From contig SSBO01000007.1 in assembly GCA_005281725.1 (NCBI GenBank), forward strand, positions 4,160,402 through 4,224,401: a DNA stretch of 64,000 bases, read 5' to 3'. Below, piece by piece: positions 12,701-24,968 of this stretch. Numbering within the stretch: position 1 is the first letter of the stretch; every line of letters starts with the position of its first letter. This stretch comes from Wuchereria bancrofti. Taxonomy: Eukaryota; Nematoda; Chromadorea; Rhabditida; Onchocercidae. Made by a program: the position numbers and the translations under genes. The notes under the pieces were generated by a model, which saw only the letters and a program-made list of their open reading frames with translations, ran no database searches and was not told where the DNA came from.

Positions 12701-15139
12701 ATCCGTTTTCTATCTTGCAGAGACAGGTTAGAAAATAAGGAAATACGTCTCTAAAAGAAATACTGTGAGATGAAAAATCAGAAGGGGAAATAACTCATAT
12801 GAAAATTCAAATATGGATAGAATGAAATCGAAAATCAGCCCATTTTAGGTTCTGCAACAACGACCAGTAGACAGCGAAGCTACATTACGTATAGGTGGTT
12901 TCGGTAACATGGGTGCTGGGAAGCGAAACTGCTTTAGAGGTAATCTGTTACTGTGTTTTCTGTCTGCTTTAATTTCTTCTTTTGGATGCTTTATAATAAT
13001 AATATATTCACATTGTTTATAGAAGCAAAATCTTCTTTTTGCGGAAATCAGGTAAAAGAACCCGGGGAAGATTGCGACTGTGGATATAATGCCGAAGACT
13101 GTCAAACAATGAAAGATACTTGTTGTAATCCTCGTCAATCCGGACCTGCGTCTCGCTGCAAACGTATTCATTCTGCGCAGTGTAGTCCGTCTGAAGGACC
13201 ATGCTGCGACGCTACCAACTGTCAGCCATATGCTTCTAGAAAGTAAGCCATATTATTTTGTCAGTAGCGAAGCCAGCAAATATAAAAGAACAAAGTCAAA
13301 AGAAGTACGGGAATAAAGGAAAAGAGGGAGTAAAGAAGTGAAGAAGAAAGTTATAAGATGCATAAGATTGGAAGAATGAAACTAGAAAAACTTATTTAAT
13401 ACTTAGCAGCATTCTTATTTTTAGAACGTGTCGGGCAGAATCAGAGTGTTTAAAACAACAGCAGTGCAACAGTGAAAGTCCAGAATGTCCACCATCTGAT
13501 CCCAAAGAAAACGGTCTACCATGCCAAGATTCAACTAAAGTTTGTAACGATGGTAATTGTAATGGTTCAGTCTGTGCACAGGTATTTTACTTAAAAATGA
13601 ATATTGCATGGTGAAAATAAGAAACCTTAATCTTACGTACGATCACTGAGAGACTCTTTAATATTTTAATAATAGCAATCTTTTGTAAAATGTCTTGCAA
13701 CTATCTGTTTGATCCAGAATAAATACGCTGACTTAATTTTCGTGTGGTCTTTTTCATGCTTTACTAAATGTGTCAATAACATTCTTATCAGTTTATTGCT
13801 ACAACGTACAGACATCTTGAATCATCGTGTTACTTTTCATTTTCGTTATGCTTTGAAAATTAGGTGATATCGGCCCTTTTTATTATCTACATTACTTTCT
13901 TATTTGTAAATATTTGTAGGTGGGACTGAGAGACTGTTTCCTGACAGCAGGATCACCAGAACATCTCTGTCATCTGGCCTGCGAAGATGAAAATGGAAGT
14001 CAGTTTCCTTCTTATTTCTTAACTAGTTTTCGGAATTATCCCGCAAAAATGTTTTGTTTTTTCTTTCATTCCAAATATTAAAGCTAGACCTTGTGTGATA
14101 TTATTCATTGTGTTTTACAGCTTGCCGATCTAGTCTTACACTACCGCAGTTTGCTATCGGTAAATACAAACAATCTGGTCGAAAAAATAAACCTGGATTG
14201 ATTCTTCTTCCTGGTTCTCCGTGCAACAACTACAAAGGTAATTTTTAGTTTTTTATTATCTATTCTAATCTTCATTGTTTACATGGCTGGTCAGAAAAGC
14301 CAACTGTAATTCATATTGAAGGTTACTGCGATATCTTTCGCAAGTGTAGAAGTGTAGATGCTGATGGACCTTTAGCACGTCTTAAAAATGTCATCTTTAA
14401 TCCCAAAACGTTATATGAAGTCAAGTATTGGATTCAAGTAAGTATTTGAGTTCCATTTCTTTTGTTTTGAAAATCGAAAGAAAAAATTGTTCGGATGACC
14501 AGTTTATATTATTTCGTTGAGGAATATATTCTTTCCAGTATGTATATCTTCAGGTTAACTGGTGGGCCGTTGTTCTTGGTGGTCTCGGTCTTCTGCTTTT
14601 CATGACACTGTTTATCAAAATCTGTGCTGTACATACTCCCAGTACCAATCCCAATAAAACTCCAGCCTTAAATATTTATGATACTCTCCGTCGTCCAAGG
14701 AACCTCATTCAACGTAAACATGGCCGTGGAGCACATCAGGCATAGCTATTTTTATTCGGTTTTTTTCTGAAATGTTTGGAATGTTGGATAATTTGAATAT
14801 TTCTATTCCAAATTAAACATGAATAATTTAAGCACTGAATTGGAAACTAATAAAGAACTAGGTATTGTTTTTAAGGTTGGTGCAGGTACTAGTGGACGAC
14901 AAGCTGCAGGACTCTCAGAAAATAGTGAAAGAGTAAACAGTCGTGCGGCATTCCAACCAGCACCTTCAGCACCACCTTTACCACCACCGCCAACTAGCGT
15001 GCTCGTCATAGAACCACCGCCTCCCTATACGGCTGCTATTCCGGGATCTTCCATTGCACTTGGCGGCCCAAAACGCGGCCATCGAAGGAATCGTAGGAGA
15101 AATGATGTCGAAATCCGAGCTAAAAATCGGCGAAATTAA
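9743..15139 (+). CDS. sup-17: ADAM10 / SUP-17 membrane metalloprotease (alpha-secretase, Kuzbanian type)
   Basis: Sheddase that cleaves Notch and other type I membrane proteins. Eighteen exons (9743-9785, 9971-10097, 10202-10332, 10480-10635, 10843-11014, 11148-11231, 11336-11416, 11512-11629, 11753-11960, 12124-12296, 12511-12639, 12849-12939, 13023-13242, 13425-13581, 13920-13998, 14121-14237, 14322-14437, 14554-14745) give 797 aa in frame. Order: signal peptide, prodomain with RRKR and RFKR furin-like sites, zinc protease [12 protein letters not shown], disintegrin (GEDCDCGYN), Cys-rich stalk ([19 protein letters not shown]), one transmembrane helix, short basic tail ending GAHQA. An alternative last intron (14714-14885) swaps the tail for a proline-rich one ending at 15139 (871 aa). 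The ATG at 9743 gives a clean signal peptide; an in-frame ATG at 9644 would extend it. The exon 7 donor is GC rather than GT. Confidence 0.93.
14886..15139 (+). CDS. Alternative ADAM10 last exon: proline-rich cytoplasmic tail
   Basis: Splicing the donor after 14713 (C|GTAAAC) to the acceptor TTGGTGCAG at 14885 restores CGT and keeps one frame for 84 codons to the TAA at 15139. The tail contains [14 protein letters not shown] and [11 protein letters not shown]: polyproline SH3-type sites and a PPPY WW-type site. It ends in a strongly basic stretch ([11 protein letters not shown]). The sequence is compositionally unlike the flanking AT-rich DNA, which argues for real coding. The ORF also has its own ATG at 14819, but the splice model explains it better because ADAM10 family tails are proline-rich. 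Confidence 0.65.
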
Positions 15140-18100
15140 TAGTGATAGTTTTAATTTAATAGTGCTCACTACTAATATCGAAGCTGCTGTCTCGTCCTTT
15201 CATCGAATTCTATTATTTTTAAGATCTCTGATCTACAATTAAGCATTGGAAACGGTTTATTTTTGTTCTGTGTTTCAATTCTTTCTGTCATTATTGCGTT
15301 TCAGTTATAACGTATGCTGTTTAACTGTAGCTCACATTTGATACTGATCATGTAGACATAAGATTATGGTTGTTGCAGTTTTTTAAATCCGAAGGTGAAC
15401 AAAAATTTATTCTGGGAAGGAGTTTTTTTTTTCGTTATTGTACATTTGCTTTTGTTGGTATTTTTTGCAACGGAGTTCAAACATCAAGGTTAAATGGAGT
15501 CCGAAATAAGTTTCTCAATATTTTCTGTTTTAGACGAACCATTTTTTAAGTTATTTTTCGGCCGATATTCTTTGTATATGTAATTCTGAAGCCCATTTTT
15601 GTCATTTAGGACTGTGTACTATTCCGTAGGTTAAAACTCAGGTTAATAAGATGATCCTGTGATACTCATTCTTTTGATAAGTTTAGAAATGTGCCCATTT
15701 CGTACGAAAATGAAATTCCAAAATGCATATCATTCAAGTGCTGCTTTAATTTATTTTAAACAGGTAATCCCTTCTAATCATTTTTTAGATGTTGGTACTC
15801 TTAAAATGTTATGATAAAGTTGTCTTTCGTCGTATCTTATTTTAAAAACGGTTTTCTTTCACTGCCCTCACATCAATTTCCTCCTTTTCATGCCTATTTT
15901 TACATTCCCTCCCGAAGTGCATCACTGTTCACGATTGATGTTTTTCTTTTTTTGTTTTCCGTTAACATTATTGTTTCTCTGTTGTGAAAATGTGCTCCTA
16001 AGTATATTATGTGATGGTCTTCTGACGTTGCCTTCATCCCATATGTAATTGATTACTTTCTTTTTTATGCTGCTTTTCTGTGTCTTTATCGATGATTTTA
16101 AAATAATCAAGATAAGATGCTGTACGTAAATCATATGGCGAAAACTGGAACTCTACATTATTTGCACACAAAATAATCCAAAATTATATCTTTTGTGCTT
16201 GAAGTTAAGGTTTGTGATAGGTACCAAGGAATAATGAAAACAAGTTTGAATCTTACTCATTGTTTTAGGTCTCCACTTTGTGGTGCTTTCCTAATGTATG
16301 TTTTACATGTTTTTTTTTTTAAGATACAATTGTGTAAAATGCTTTCGATGCATTGCATTTAGTAAACAATTTATATGATTCATTTTAGCCTATCTGATAC
16401 TCTAGGGTCTAGAAGGATTTACATAAATTAGTGCCTTGAGTGTTTCATCACATCGTTGTTGAAAAGGTGGGTAGTCTATCAGCTGCGCGTTGATTTTTAC
16501 GGAGATCTCACCGCCAGCAGTGATAGCATAATCGTAAACCAAAAAGAAAGTAAAAGTAAGTTGGGAGTAGTGCCTTAGAGTAATAATTATGTTGAACTAA
16601 GTATGCAGCTTCGTTGCTTGTATTATGCATGAAATAGACCTATTTTCTAAGACCTCAGGTTCCCGTTGTATCTGGTATGCGGAATTGTTGTTTGAAAGTA
16701 GGATTTAAATAAAGTTTACAGGTCTGACCTGTTTTTGAATTATGTTAAATTTCAGCCACATTAATTCAGAATTACTGACTTATTGCCACATGATTTTTTT
16801 GTAGAAGTAAAAATCTTTTCTATTCAAAATGTTTGAAAATACAAGTATGACAATCTAGATTTGGAAATAATGAAAGTAGGATGAATTGGATATGTAGATA
16901 GGGAGACGTAAAACGTTTATTTGGCGGCTATGATGGTTAAATAGCAAGCCTTTTAAACAGAGAAAAGAGTTGGAATAAAATTTTTGATTTTTCTCTTTTT
17001 GCTTTCTCTCATATAAATTACGGTCAAAGACGGGGATGGCAGATTCGAACGATTCCTTCGTATAATGGATTCACAACTCACTGTGTGACTTATACTAACT
17101 AACAATATTCACTTTGTTGTCCGTCCAGACTAACGAATTTTGAGATATTTTATTTTAAGGACTAGTTTATTCTCTCCAGATCTCATATAGATTATAATTT
17201 CTTCTATAATGCGACTATTTTCAGCACGTAGTAACTCAGAGATCATGATATTTTTTGATTTCATGGTGACAAGTTATTAAATTCGCGTTATCGCGGGAAA
17301 ACTTATCGGGAATCTACGTCTCGTAATTCTCCAGATACTATTTATTGTTGTATAAACGGCGTAAGTCTGAGAATTTGTAGTATTGCAAAATTGAAGTGAT
17401 GCTTTTTTTGCGCTAGGAATTGTTAGGTAGTTCTACATCTGAAGTGAAGTGCTTCTTTGATGTTTTGGTTTTAAATATTGTGTAAGTAAGACCTGCTGTA
17501 ACTTTGTTATCACGCGTGTGAATTTTATCCATACATGTCATTGAAATGGAAACTCCATGTTAGGAAAATAGATGCAGAGATTTTTTTTGTTTATCGCAAA
17601 CTTACGCTTCCGAGAAAGTGCTTTAGATTTCATCACACAGCTTTATTTCGGTTAGCTGTGAATTCATTTTTTATCTGGTAGTGTTCCTGTCGGAAAAGCA
17701 CAATTGTGGATTGTTAATTAAATATTTTGAATATTTGAAAAACGAAAAATCTTTCAGGGAAGTAACATAGCTGTGGGTTCATTAAAATTAGATAATTGTG
17801 GCAATAAAAAAGATTTCACTGTCGCCAAATGCTTTAGTTATTCCAATTTATGCAAGATTTTCATGCGCATTTAAAATGTGTTTTCTTTAATGCTTAAATA
17901 GTTGTATCACATATAATAATTAATGTATTCGCTTAATGTTATTAAACGGGAAATATTAAATCGACAAATAAATGACGTGTTTCAAAAAGATTATCGAAAA
18001 CAGGGTAATGTAAAACACCTCAACGAGTTCATTTTATAACTGTTAGGTAGTAGTTGTTTATACCAGCAAATTAGCTGTGAATCAGTTGGAGATTAGCTGT

Positions 18101-18145
18101 GAATTCGTTACCGAATTATTGCCTTTAATGTGGTTGTTTTCACAG
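15140..18145. other. Long AT-rich intergenic region, no gene seen
   Basis: About 3 kb without convincing exons. The left part probably includes ADAM10 3' UTR, with possible AATAAA-type signals (for example near 16708). The right part should contain the upstream exons and promoter of the small gene ending at 18915, but I could not define them. A short motif TTAGCTGTGAAT recurs at about 17653, 18069 and 18093. Confidence 0.45.
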
Positions 18146-18915
18146 CTGTCGTTAAACTATAAGTTTATCAACATTCTCAAACTGTATCAGATTGTTTCAT
18201 CTATTGAGAATACTGATGGTTTGGCGAAAGAGGTAAAAATTACCCTCGGGGATTTGTTAGTGTTTATGGTTCGTTAATTTCGTTATAACTTGTGAATTTT
18301 ACCTACTTTTTGTGCTTTGAACCCATCTTCAATTTATCATTTCATTGCTTGTGAAATGTTAAAACACAATCGCTTCATCTTGACGATTAATCTTTCTCAT
18401 TAATTTCTCTAGAAGATTATTTAGTAATGTTAAGTCCCATTGGCTGACCACGTGTCTCTTTTGGATGTCGAGTTTTATATCTTCCTAAACATCAGTTCTT
18501 CAAAATGGCCAGCAATTAATCGTTGCACATGTTTGGTTTTAATTTGATGATTTATTTTACAACTTTATTCCCCTTTTTATTTCAAATCACTTTATGGAAT
18601 AAAGGCATAATTTCATTTGCAAAATGACTTCACATAGAACAGTTGCTTTACTGCTATATTATTACAAACGAGCTTTAAATATGAATCATAGGGTTAAACA
18701 GAATGGATTGAAGAGAGCAAATATATAAACTATATTTTCATTATTCGCTTTAAAGGAGTTACATTTCATCTCTATTATCCTTGTTCTAGTGGTCATCTGA
18801 ATTGTCTTCAGCGGTTATTGCTAATGCAAAAATCCATGTTCTAGCAAGAGAGCAGCAACGGGAAGGTATTTCGATGCTGAAAGAGTCATTATTACACTCG
18901 TGCACTGATCTGTGA
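18146..18915 (+). CDS. 3' exons of an unidentified small gene upstream of MRPS27
   Basis: Two exons in the same phase: 18146-18232 (LSLNYKFINILKLYQIVSS then IENTDGLAKE) and 18790-18915 (WSSELSSAVIANAKIHV..., ending LLHSCTDL and TGA). Acceptors TTTCACAG and TTGTTCTAG and the donor GAG|GTAAAA are good. The protein part is helical and polar with a coiled-coil-like end. I do not recognise the family. The frame is open upstream to an ATG at 18077, so the intron-less start at 18077 is an alternative 5' end. Its stop lies only 68 bp before the MRPS27 ATG at 18984, the spacing expected inside a nematode operon. Confidence 0.5.
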
Positions 18916-18983
18916 CTTGATTATGTAGTTGCTGTCAAAGTAAGTTAAACCTACTCTAGGTACTGAATAGAGGAGGTGAAACG

Positions 18984-21981
18984 ATGTTAGTTGATTGCTT
19001 AGTGGTATTAATGCGTCGTTCGGTTCGATACTTACTGGTTGCTCAACGCCATTTATTATCAAAAAAATTTGCACTGAATGAAGAGTGGAATAGTAGACAT
19101 CGTGCACTTAGTGAACTCGGTATAGAAGGAGGATATGAATGGATCACTGCTGTTCAGAAGAAGTTTATCAGTGCTGGATTGGCCAGGTCTGCTCGAGTTA
19201 TTTTCCATTTATCTATTATAACATCTAAGAATATTCCTATTATTCAATTTTTATTTTGGGAAGAAATTTTCAATATCTGTAATATTTTTTGTGAATGAGT
19301 GGATAGTGCTCTTTGCTATGTTTTATGTCTTCGCAATGGAAGACAAATCGAAAATATCCAAAAAACAATATGAAATTCTCTTTCCAAAATTTATTCACTT
19401 TTGAAATGTCTCTTTTTATTACTTTTCAGGATTTTTGATTGTTATCTTATTCGTGACAATGATGTTTTATAGTGCGGTGGACGTTGATGCAGCGGTTTGT
19501 ATAGCAGAGGAGTTAGATCAGTTAGATGATGTGCTAAAAATTGTGTACAAATTACGACACATCGAAATAACCGGTAGGATGCTGCCTTCAACAGAATACG
19601 CCCTCATCAGGCTACTTTTGAAGCATCATAAAACTGACATTCTTCTTGCAATCCTGGCTGACCCTGTAAGCGATATATCCTTTAAGAATCTTCGTTAACT
19701 TTGCCTGATGATAATGAAGAGGAAGTAGTTTTTTTCTTCAACTTAATTTCCTCAACTGTCAATTCGTTTTTAGTAAGAACATTTCTTTATATCGCCAACA
19801 TTTATTATTATTATGGATTGAGTGTAGCTATCAACTGTCAGAAATTATCATAATTCATTATTCATTGGGAAATAGTGGTGATTGTTTTGTCAAAAGGAAC
19901 CTTTTTTACTTATCTTTTATTTCTTCGGTTATCCTTTACTATAAAGTCCAGTAAGATCACTGACCTTTTATAGTTTTTTGTGATCTTTCCGACTTATTCT
20001 CGTAAATTAATTACTCAGTTCACAGTACGTTTTCGTATTTCTCATTTTTATGGTATTTCGAACAAACGTTAGTTTATTCCGACATTTGTAATCTTTCCAA
20101 AGAATGTACGTGTAATTCAAAAATGTTTCTTGACGCTATGTTATAAAGATCTAACAGCTTTTTTTCGGTTTTTTCAGATCAATTATGGTATTTTTTTAAA
20201 CGAACATTCAGCTTGTCTAGTTATAGATAACTTTCTGGAGGCAGATAAAATCACAGGCAAGTATTAAAACCACGTTTCAATGTAGTTTTTGAAATCTCAT
20301 TCATACCTACTACTTGACTAAATCATACAAAATAGTTTACTCTAAATATTGATCTACTTCTAGATGCCGCAAGAATTGCCAGTTGTGTAATGCTTCAAGA
20401 AATGTTCCAGTCAACTTTATTGAACTGGTTATGTATTTATAGTAGTCTAAGATGGACTGAATTGTCTGTTGAACAAAGAGTGTTCGAGGAACTTCCGTCC
20501 CTGGATTATATTGTTGGTACAGAAAGCAATATAAAGAATGTCGATGATGAACACGAAGTGCGTCAGAGCGATAATTTCTGTGTTTTACTTTTTTAAATTA
20601 AAATTTCAACCATCATTTTTCCAAGGTATTGTTATATATACAACATTTTGGAATTTTCACAAATTGCCGAAATTCATTATTCGTTGTAGATTGTAGCTAA
20701 CAAATACCGGATCACTGTGCTGAAGGTTAAATAACTGTGATCATTTTGTTTAAATGATTTATTTTAAATTCCATTAGCGAAGGATATTTACCGGTGCGAG
20801 CTGTTTTCAAGTGTTTTGTACAGGAATATTGTAGATGATCTTCAAATTCCCATATTTGAAAAACGAATACAACGACATGCATTTCGATCTTACCGATCCA
20901 GATCAGCTCATTGGGAAAAATTTACTTTGGTTCAGTAATTGCGTTCCATTAAATGAGAAAGAAGCTGGAAATATTCGTTTAATAGGATCTGTTTTTTTTG
21001 GCAACTATATTTTGGCAAAGCAGTTGCTTGAAACGACGAACATCTTTTCATCGGTGGCAGCAATTTGCCAATCCAAATTGCAGCAAATAACAATTAAAAC
21101 GGATGATGTCAGAAAACTACAGGTTACACAGCTTTTTGAAAATGTTAGGGAAGAGTTAAAGATTAGTACTTTAACAAATTGATGAAAAATATTCAAGCAA
21201 GAAGTTTTTTATGTAGCGCATGACTGGAGAAACTTCTATACTATGCTTCTTTATTATCATTTTAAGGGTTTTTTGTTACTGTAATAAGTAATAAGTGGAT
21301 AACGTTTATTGTCATATTTTCACATTCTAAACTTGCTATCAAGAACTGTATAATTCTAAGTGGAAAGATTATGGAATGTACATTGTACTATTTTTTGTTT
21401 TTTGATTTCAATTATCTCTATTTTACGAATCCGTTCATCTTCTATAGACAATAGTCGATAAGGTTGAAAGGAATACGGACGAGAAGCTGTCAGATATGAT
21501 CATAAAGCATCTAAGAACTGTACAGAATGCGGAAGAGAAAAATCTGATGGAAATACAACGCAATATTTTCCTTAACTGGAGACAAAATCGTGCTGATCTC
21601 ATCAAAGCTCAGGTGATTTCAGACAAAATATTAGAGTTAGTCATTGATTTCACTGCGAATAATATTCTGTGGATTTTGAATTAAAAATTTCAATTTCGGG
21701 AGAATTTAGAAGTTTGAGGAAAATTAGAAGGTTAAAAAAGATTTCAGGTTGAAACCTTTGATTTAAAGTTGCGACTGAAAGAAACCTGTGAAGAGCGACA
21801 AAAATTACGAGATCGTTGGGAAATGTTGAATTTCTTCGAAAATCGTTTGAAATGGGAGGATACGGCAGCTGTGAAAGCGGAGTTTTTAAAGGCTGAAGAG
21901 GGTAAAAGGAAAAGTAAGGAAGACTTAGAGCGGGAATATATAAGTGAAGTGTTCCACAAGAAAAGTGCTAAAAAGTCTTGA
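18984..21981 (+). CDS. MRPS27: Mitochondrial small-subunit ribosomal protein mS27 (PPR protein)
   Basis: Seven exons (18984-19186, 19473-19665, 20178-20256, 20364-20557, 20835-21122, 21448-21612, 21748-21981) give 451 aa, or 442 aa from the ATG at 19011. The latter starts MRRSVRYLLVAQRHLLSKKF, a textbook arginine-rich mitochondrial targeting peptide, and is my preferred start. The middle holds PPR-like helices and the family hallmark INYGIFLNEHSACLVIDNFL followed by ARIASCVMLQEMF, as in human MRPS27. Then comes FPYLKNEYNDMHFDLTDP and LIGKNLLW. The C-terminus is a Lys/Glu-rich coiled coil (EGKRKSKEDLEREY), also typical. MRPS27 sits in the 28S mitoribosome. The exon 3 donor is CAG|GCAAGT, a GC-AG intron. 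Confidence 0.88.
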
Positions 21982-22486
21982 CCAATACAGATTTGTGTAG
22001 AATCAACACCTTGGAATTTAAATTTGAATTTGAAATGACTTTATTTAGGTGGTTGTTCGAACTCTGTTTTCAAATTCCACAATGAAGTTGTAAGAGTTAT
22101 AATAGTTCGCTACCTTACAGTATTTACTTGCAGTCTTATTTATGGATTGTTCATCATTTGAGTGTCGAGCTTGTGTAATGTATATGTTATCATAAAAGAG
22201 TGATAAATATTACAACATGTTTCGGAATTTATTCTCAAACAGTTCTTCCCATCGTTCATATTGTTCTGAAACAGAGGTTGGGTAGTTTTAGTTGCTTGGA
22301 GAGAAGCGATTGAGAGTTATAAAGTAGATAGAAAAAGGAAATATTCTGAAGTTTGGACTGTTAGTCTGAACTACAACTTCCCGATTATCTGATAGAGGAT
22401 GTCGAGTGCTCTTGCAATTATTTCTTTACATTGATGGTTGAATATTAAATCATGAAGCAAAATCCATTTACAGAATGCACAACTGA
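21982..22486. other. Spacer between MRPS27 and BORCS8
   Basis: This 505 bp AT-rich spacer separates two plus-strand genes. No ORF of interest. It should contain the MRPS27 3' end and the BORCS8 promoter or trans-splice site. Confidence 0.5.
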
Positions 22487-23470
22487 ATGGCATCGAAAGA
22501 ATTGCAAGCACGCTGTCGCATATGTAGGTTTAAATCTGTCTCACTCGCTTCAAATTTTTCTTTGTTAAATCTCAATCTTCCATCTGATAATTTCTGTACA
22601 TGCAAGTATATTATTCTTCAGTGGCGGAACGCCTCTCAGAAAGTGCGCATATTGTTGACCACGACCCGTCATTGGCTCTTTATCGACTACACGTATGTTT
22701 CAAAAGTCAAAATTTTATTCATATTCAAGATTCAAAGAAAATTCTTATATAAAGTGCTTGGGGCCATACAAGCTTGTTTCTCTTATTGCTTCCATAGAAC
22801 ATATTTTGCAATAATTTATTTTCATCCGCTTAGAAATTTTCAATAATATTTATATCAGGTACTGACACCAGTAAAACGGTCACTTTTTACTCTGCTGTTC
22901 TGTTTCTGCAAAGAGTTTGATGTATTTTCAAGAACAGTTGCCCTACTCAAGACATAACTAAAAAAATTATAGAAATAAATATCATACTCGTAAAATACAG
23001 ACCGTTGAAACTTTTCACAAATCTATGCGAATGAAATTCGGGCTTAAGAAATTAGGAAAAAGTCGAAACCATTGCGAACATAAATGGGATGAAGTGTCAA
23101 GTTTAAGATCCAGTTCATTAATTTAAAAAATATATTTGCAGGAACATATTGGAAAAACTTTACCTATACTTGTGGCTCGAAAATATACAATGGCCGATTT
23201 GAATTCCCGTCTTCAAGGTGCATGTTTCGACCTGGACAATGTTCTTTTGTAAGTCATACCACGTTTCATTTTAAAAAGCTTAGAAATGTGGTATGGAAAA
23301 CCGTTTATCGCACTCCTTGTATTCTGCATTCTGGACAAGTTACATTTAAGGCACTAACTTACAGAACAGTGCGGTCAATGAAAAAGGCAGCAGCGAGTTT
23401 CGAGAACATTCAGGAGATGCTTCGAGACTGCATACATTACAAACAGCAACTGAATTGCTCAGACAAATAA
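22487..23470 (+). CDS. BORCS8: BLOC-1-related complex (BORC) subunit 8, MEF2BNB family
   Basis: Four exons (22487-22523, 22622-22692, 23142-23248, 23365-23470) join to 106 aa. The start MASKELQARCRI leads into LAERLSESAHIVDHDPSLAL and YRLHEHIGKTLP, matching the family hallmark 'FTESVYVLANEPSVALYRLQEHV' of human BORCS8. The C-terminal half (LDNVLLTVRSMKKAAASFEN) follows the human helix order. BORC binds lysosomes, recruits ARL8 and so couples lysosomes and synaptic vesicle precursors to kinesin. Length (119 aa in human) and exon phases agree. It converges tail-to-tail with TM2D3, 229 bp away. Confidence 0.85.
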
Positions 23471-23699
23471 TAATTCTCACCAAAAGAAGAACTGTATTAT
23501 AATTTAAGAGCCCGGAAGAAACAAGTTCCTTTGCAATAACCTAAACTATTCACAGCACGAAACATGTAACAAAAGAAAATTGTAAATAAGTCTAGCAACG
23601 AAAGGTGTACATTTCTGTACTTCAAGATTTGCGTTCTAATATCTCAACATTTTTGGCTGAAGATTTACGCTCTTCAAAATATTGACAACATCTTTTTAA

Positions 23700-24968
23700 T
23701 TAAATGTAAAGAGAACCATCAGCTGGTCCAATATATCCAACACCGATCAAGACTACATCTACAAATGTCCAAATACCCAAGCCACCAAAGCTGAATAATT
23801 TTCCTATTGCACTCTTCCACATCCCCAAATAAAAACGATCTGCACCAAAGCCCCCAAGTGTAACTGAGAGGAACATCGCTTTCCACCAGCTATATCCTGA
23901 GGACCAGTTGCACCTGAAAGTAAATCTGTAATTCTAGTCACATATGTATATAAGGATAGTCTCTTATCTCGAACCGTGCATGAACTGTCTACCAACAGCA
24001 CACAACAAATATGTAGATTTAAATTCTCCAATCTGATATATATTTGAGTGCATTTAGAATGAAAATGTCGGCATGAGCTATAAGTCGCAGTTATAACAAG
24101 TTCTATGATGGGTAAGCTAGGTGCGATTATCCGATTACAGAGATCTTAACAAAATGTTAGCATAGTTACGATTCGCGGCGTCAGTAACCTGGAAGTTTAA
24201 AGGTAAGATGAATAAAATGTTTCATAAATTTCCATAAAACTCCGAAAATTTACAATAAATATACCTCATATTCTTGTAGAAAGCTCGTCGACCCTTGCAT
24301 ATGACCCACTGATGTACCTGGCATGTCGTACGAAACAATCGAGTTGCCACTGTCGAACAGTTTCGTATCTACAATGTTCTAATAACGTGGGATGCCTTTA
24401 TCTTTTTCAGGCACTAGAAAATGTTGAGGACGAATTGTAATGATAAAATTATACCGGAGCGCAGTGGTGCTCCATAGCATCTGTCTGCCAACAATATCGG
24501 CATTTTGCTTCTTTTTGTAGTGTATATTGACCAACACATTGTCTTTTCGTGGTACAATTTAAAGTTATTATAGTTCCATATTCACATTCTGGAAATTTGC
24601 AATCCAGGCAAGAACCATATAATGGACAGTCTGCTTTACCGCAACTATAAGAGATTTCACATACACTACATGAAAAGAATCAATTTTCTCATGCCTAGAC
24701 TATTTACTATTTCACCTGATTCCCGACAAGGATTATTTCCATATTGAGGGCTCTGAAAAAAAAAAGCCATTCGGATTATTTCCATCTTGAAAGCTCTGAA
24801 AAAAAGAAATGCTTTGATATTCCATGGTCACGTAACAATGAAAGGATTTTATTTCAAAAGTACTTACAAAGAGTCGTCATCTCTTAGAGGTCTCTCGTCT
24901 ATCTTAACGAAGTTATTTGCTGAACAGAGAATGAAATATGTAGTCAGTAACAGCAAAGCACAAATCAT
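23700..24968 (-). CDS. TM2D3: TM2 domain-containing protein 3 (almondex-like)
   Basis: Four exons on the minus strand (24968-24868, 24665-24455, 24368-24265, 23913-23700) give 209 aa. The signal peptide is MICALLLLTTYFILCSA. A cysteine-rich ectodomain follows (CGKADCPLYGSCLDCKFPEC, CRYCWQTDAMEHHC). The TM2 module then shows GYSWWKAMFLSVTLGGFGAD, RFYLGMWKSAIGKLFSFGGL, GIWTFVDVVLIGVGYIGP and the conserved end ADGSLYI. This ending and the DRF motif define TM2D3 rather than TM2D1 or TM2D2. Drosophila almondex is a maternal Notch-pathway gene. It lies downstream of the MAP2K5-like gene on the same strand. The intron at 24666-24867 carries a duplicated acceptor-like segment. Confidence 0.9.
24730..24805. 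repeat. Two-copy tandem repeat in TM2D3 intron 1
   Basis: Two 33-bp copies (24730-24762 and 24773-24805), offset 43 bp, with 3 mismatches. On the minus strand each copy holds a T-run followed by CAG, that is, a duplicated splice-acceptor-like signal. The linker between copies is CCATTC-like with a poly-A run. Confidence 0.7.

Noticed and set aside
18984..19010. First ATG of the MRPS27 ORF as the certain start
   Set aside because: The nine residues before the ATG at 19011 are hydrophobic and acidic, not presequence-like. The second ATG begins a standard mitochondrial targeting peptide, so the first was kept only as the outer limit.
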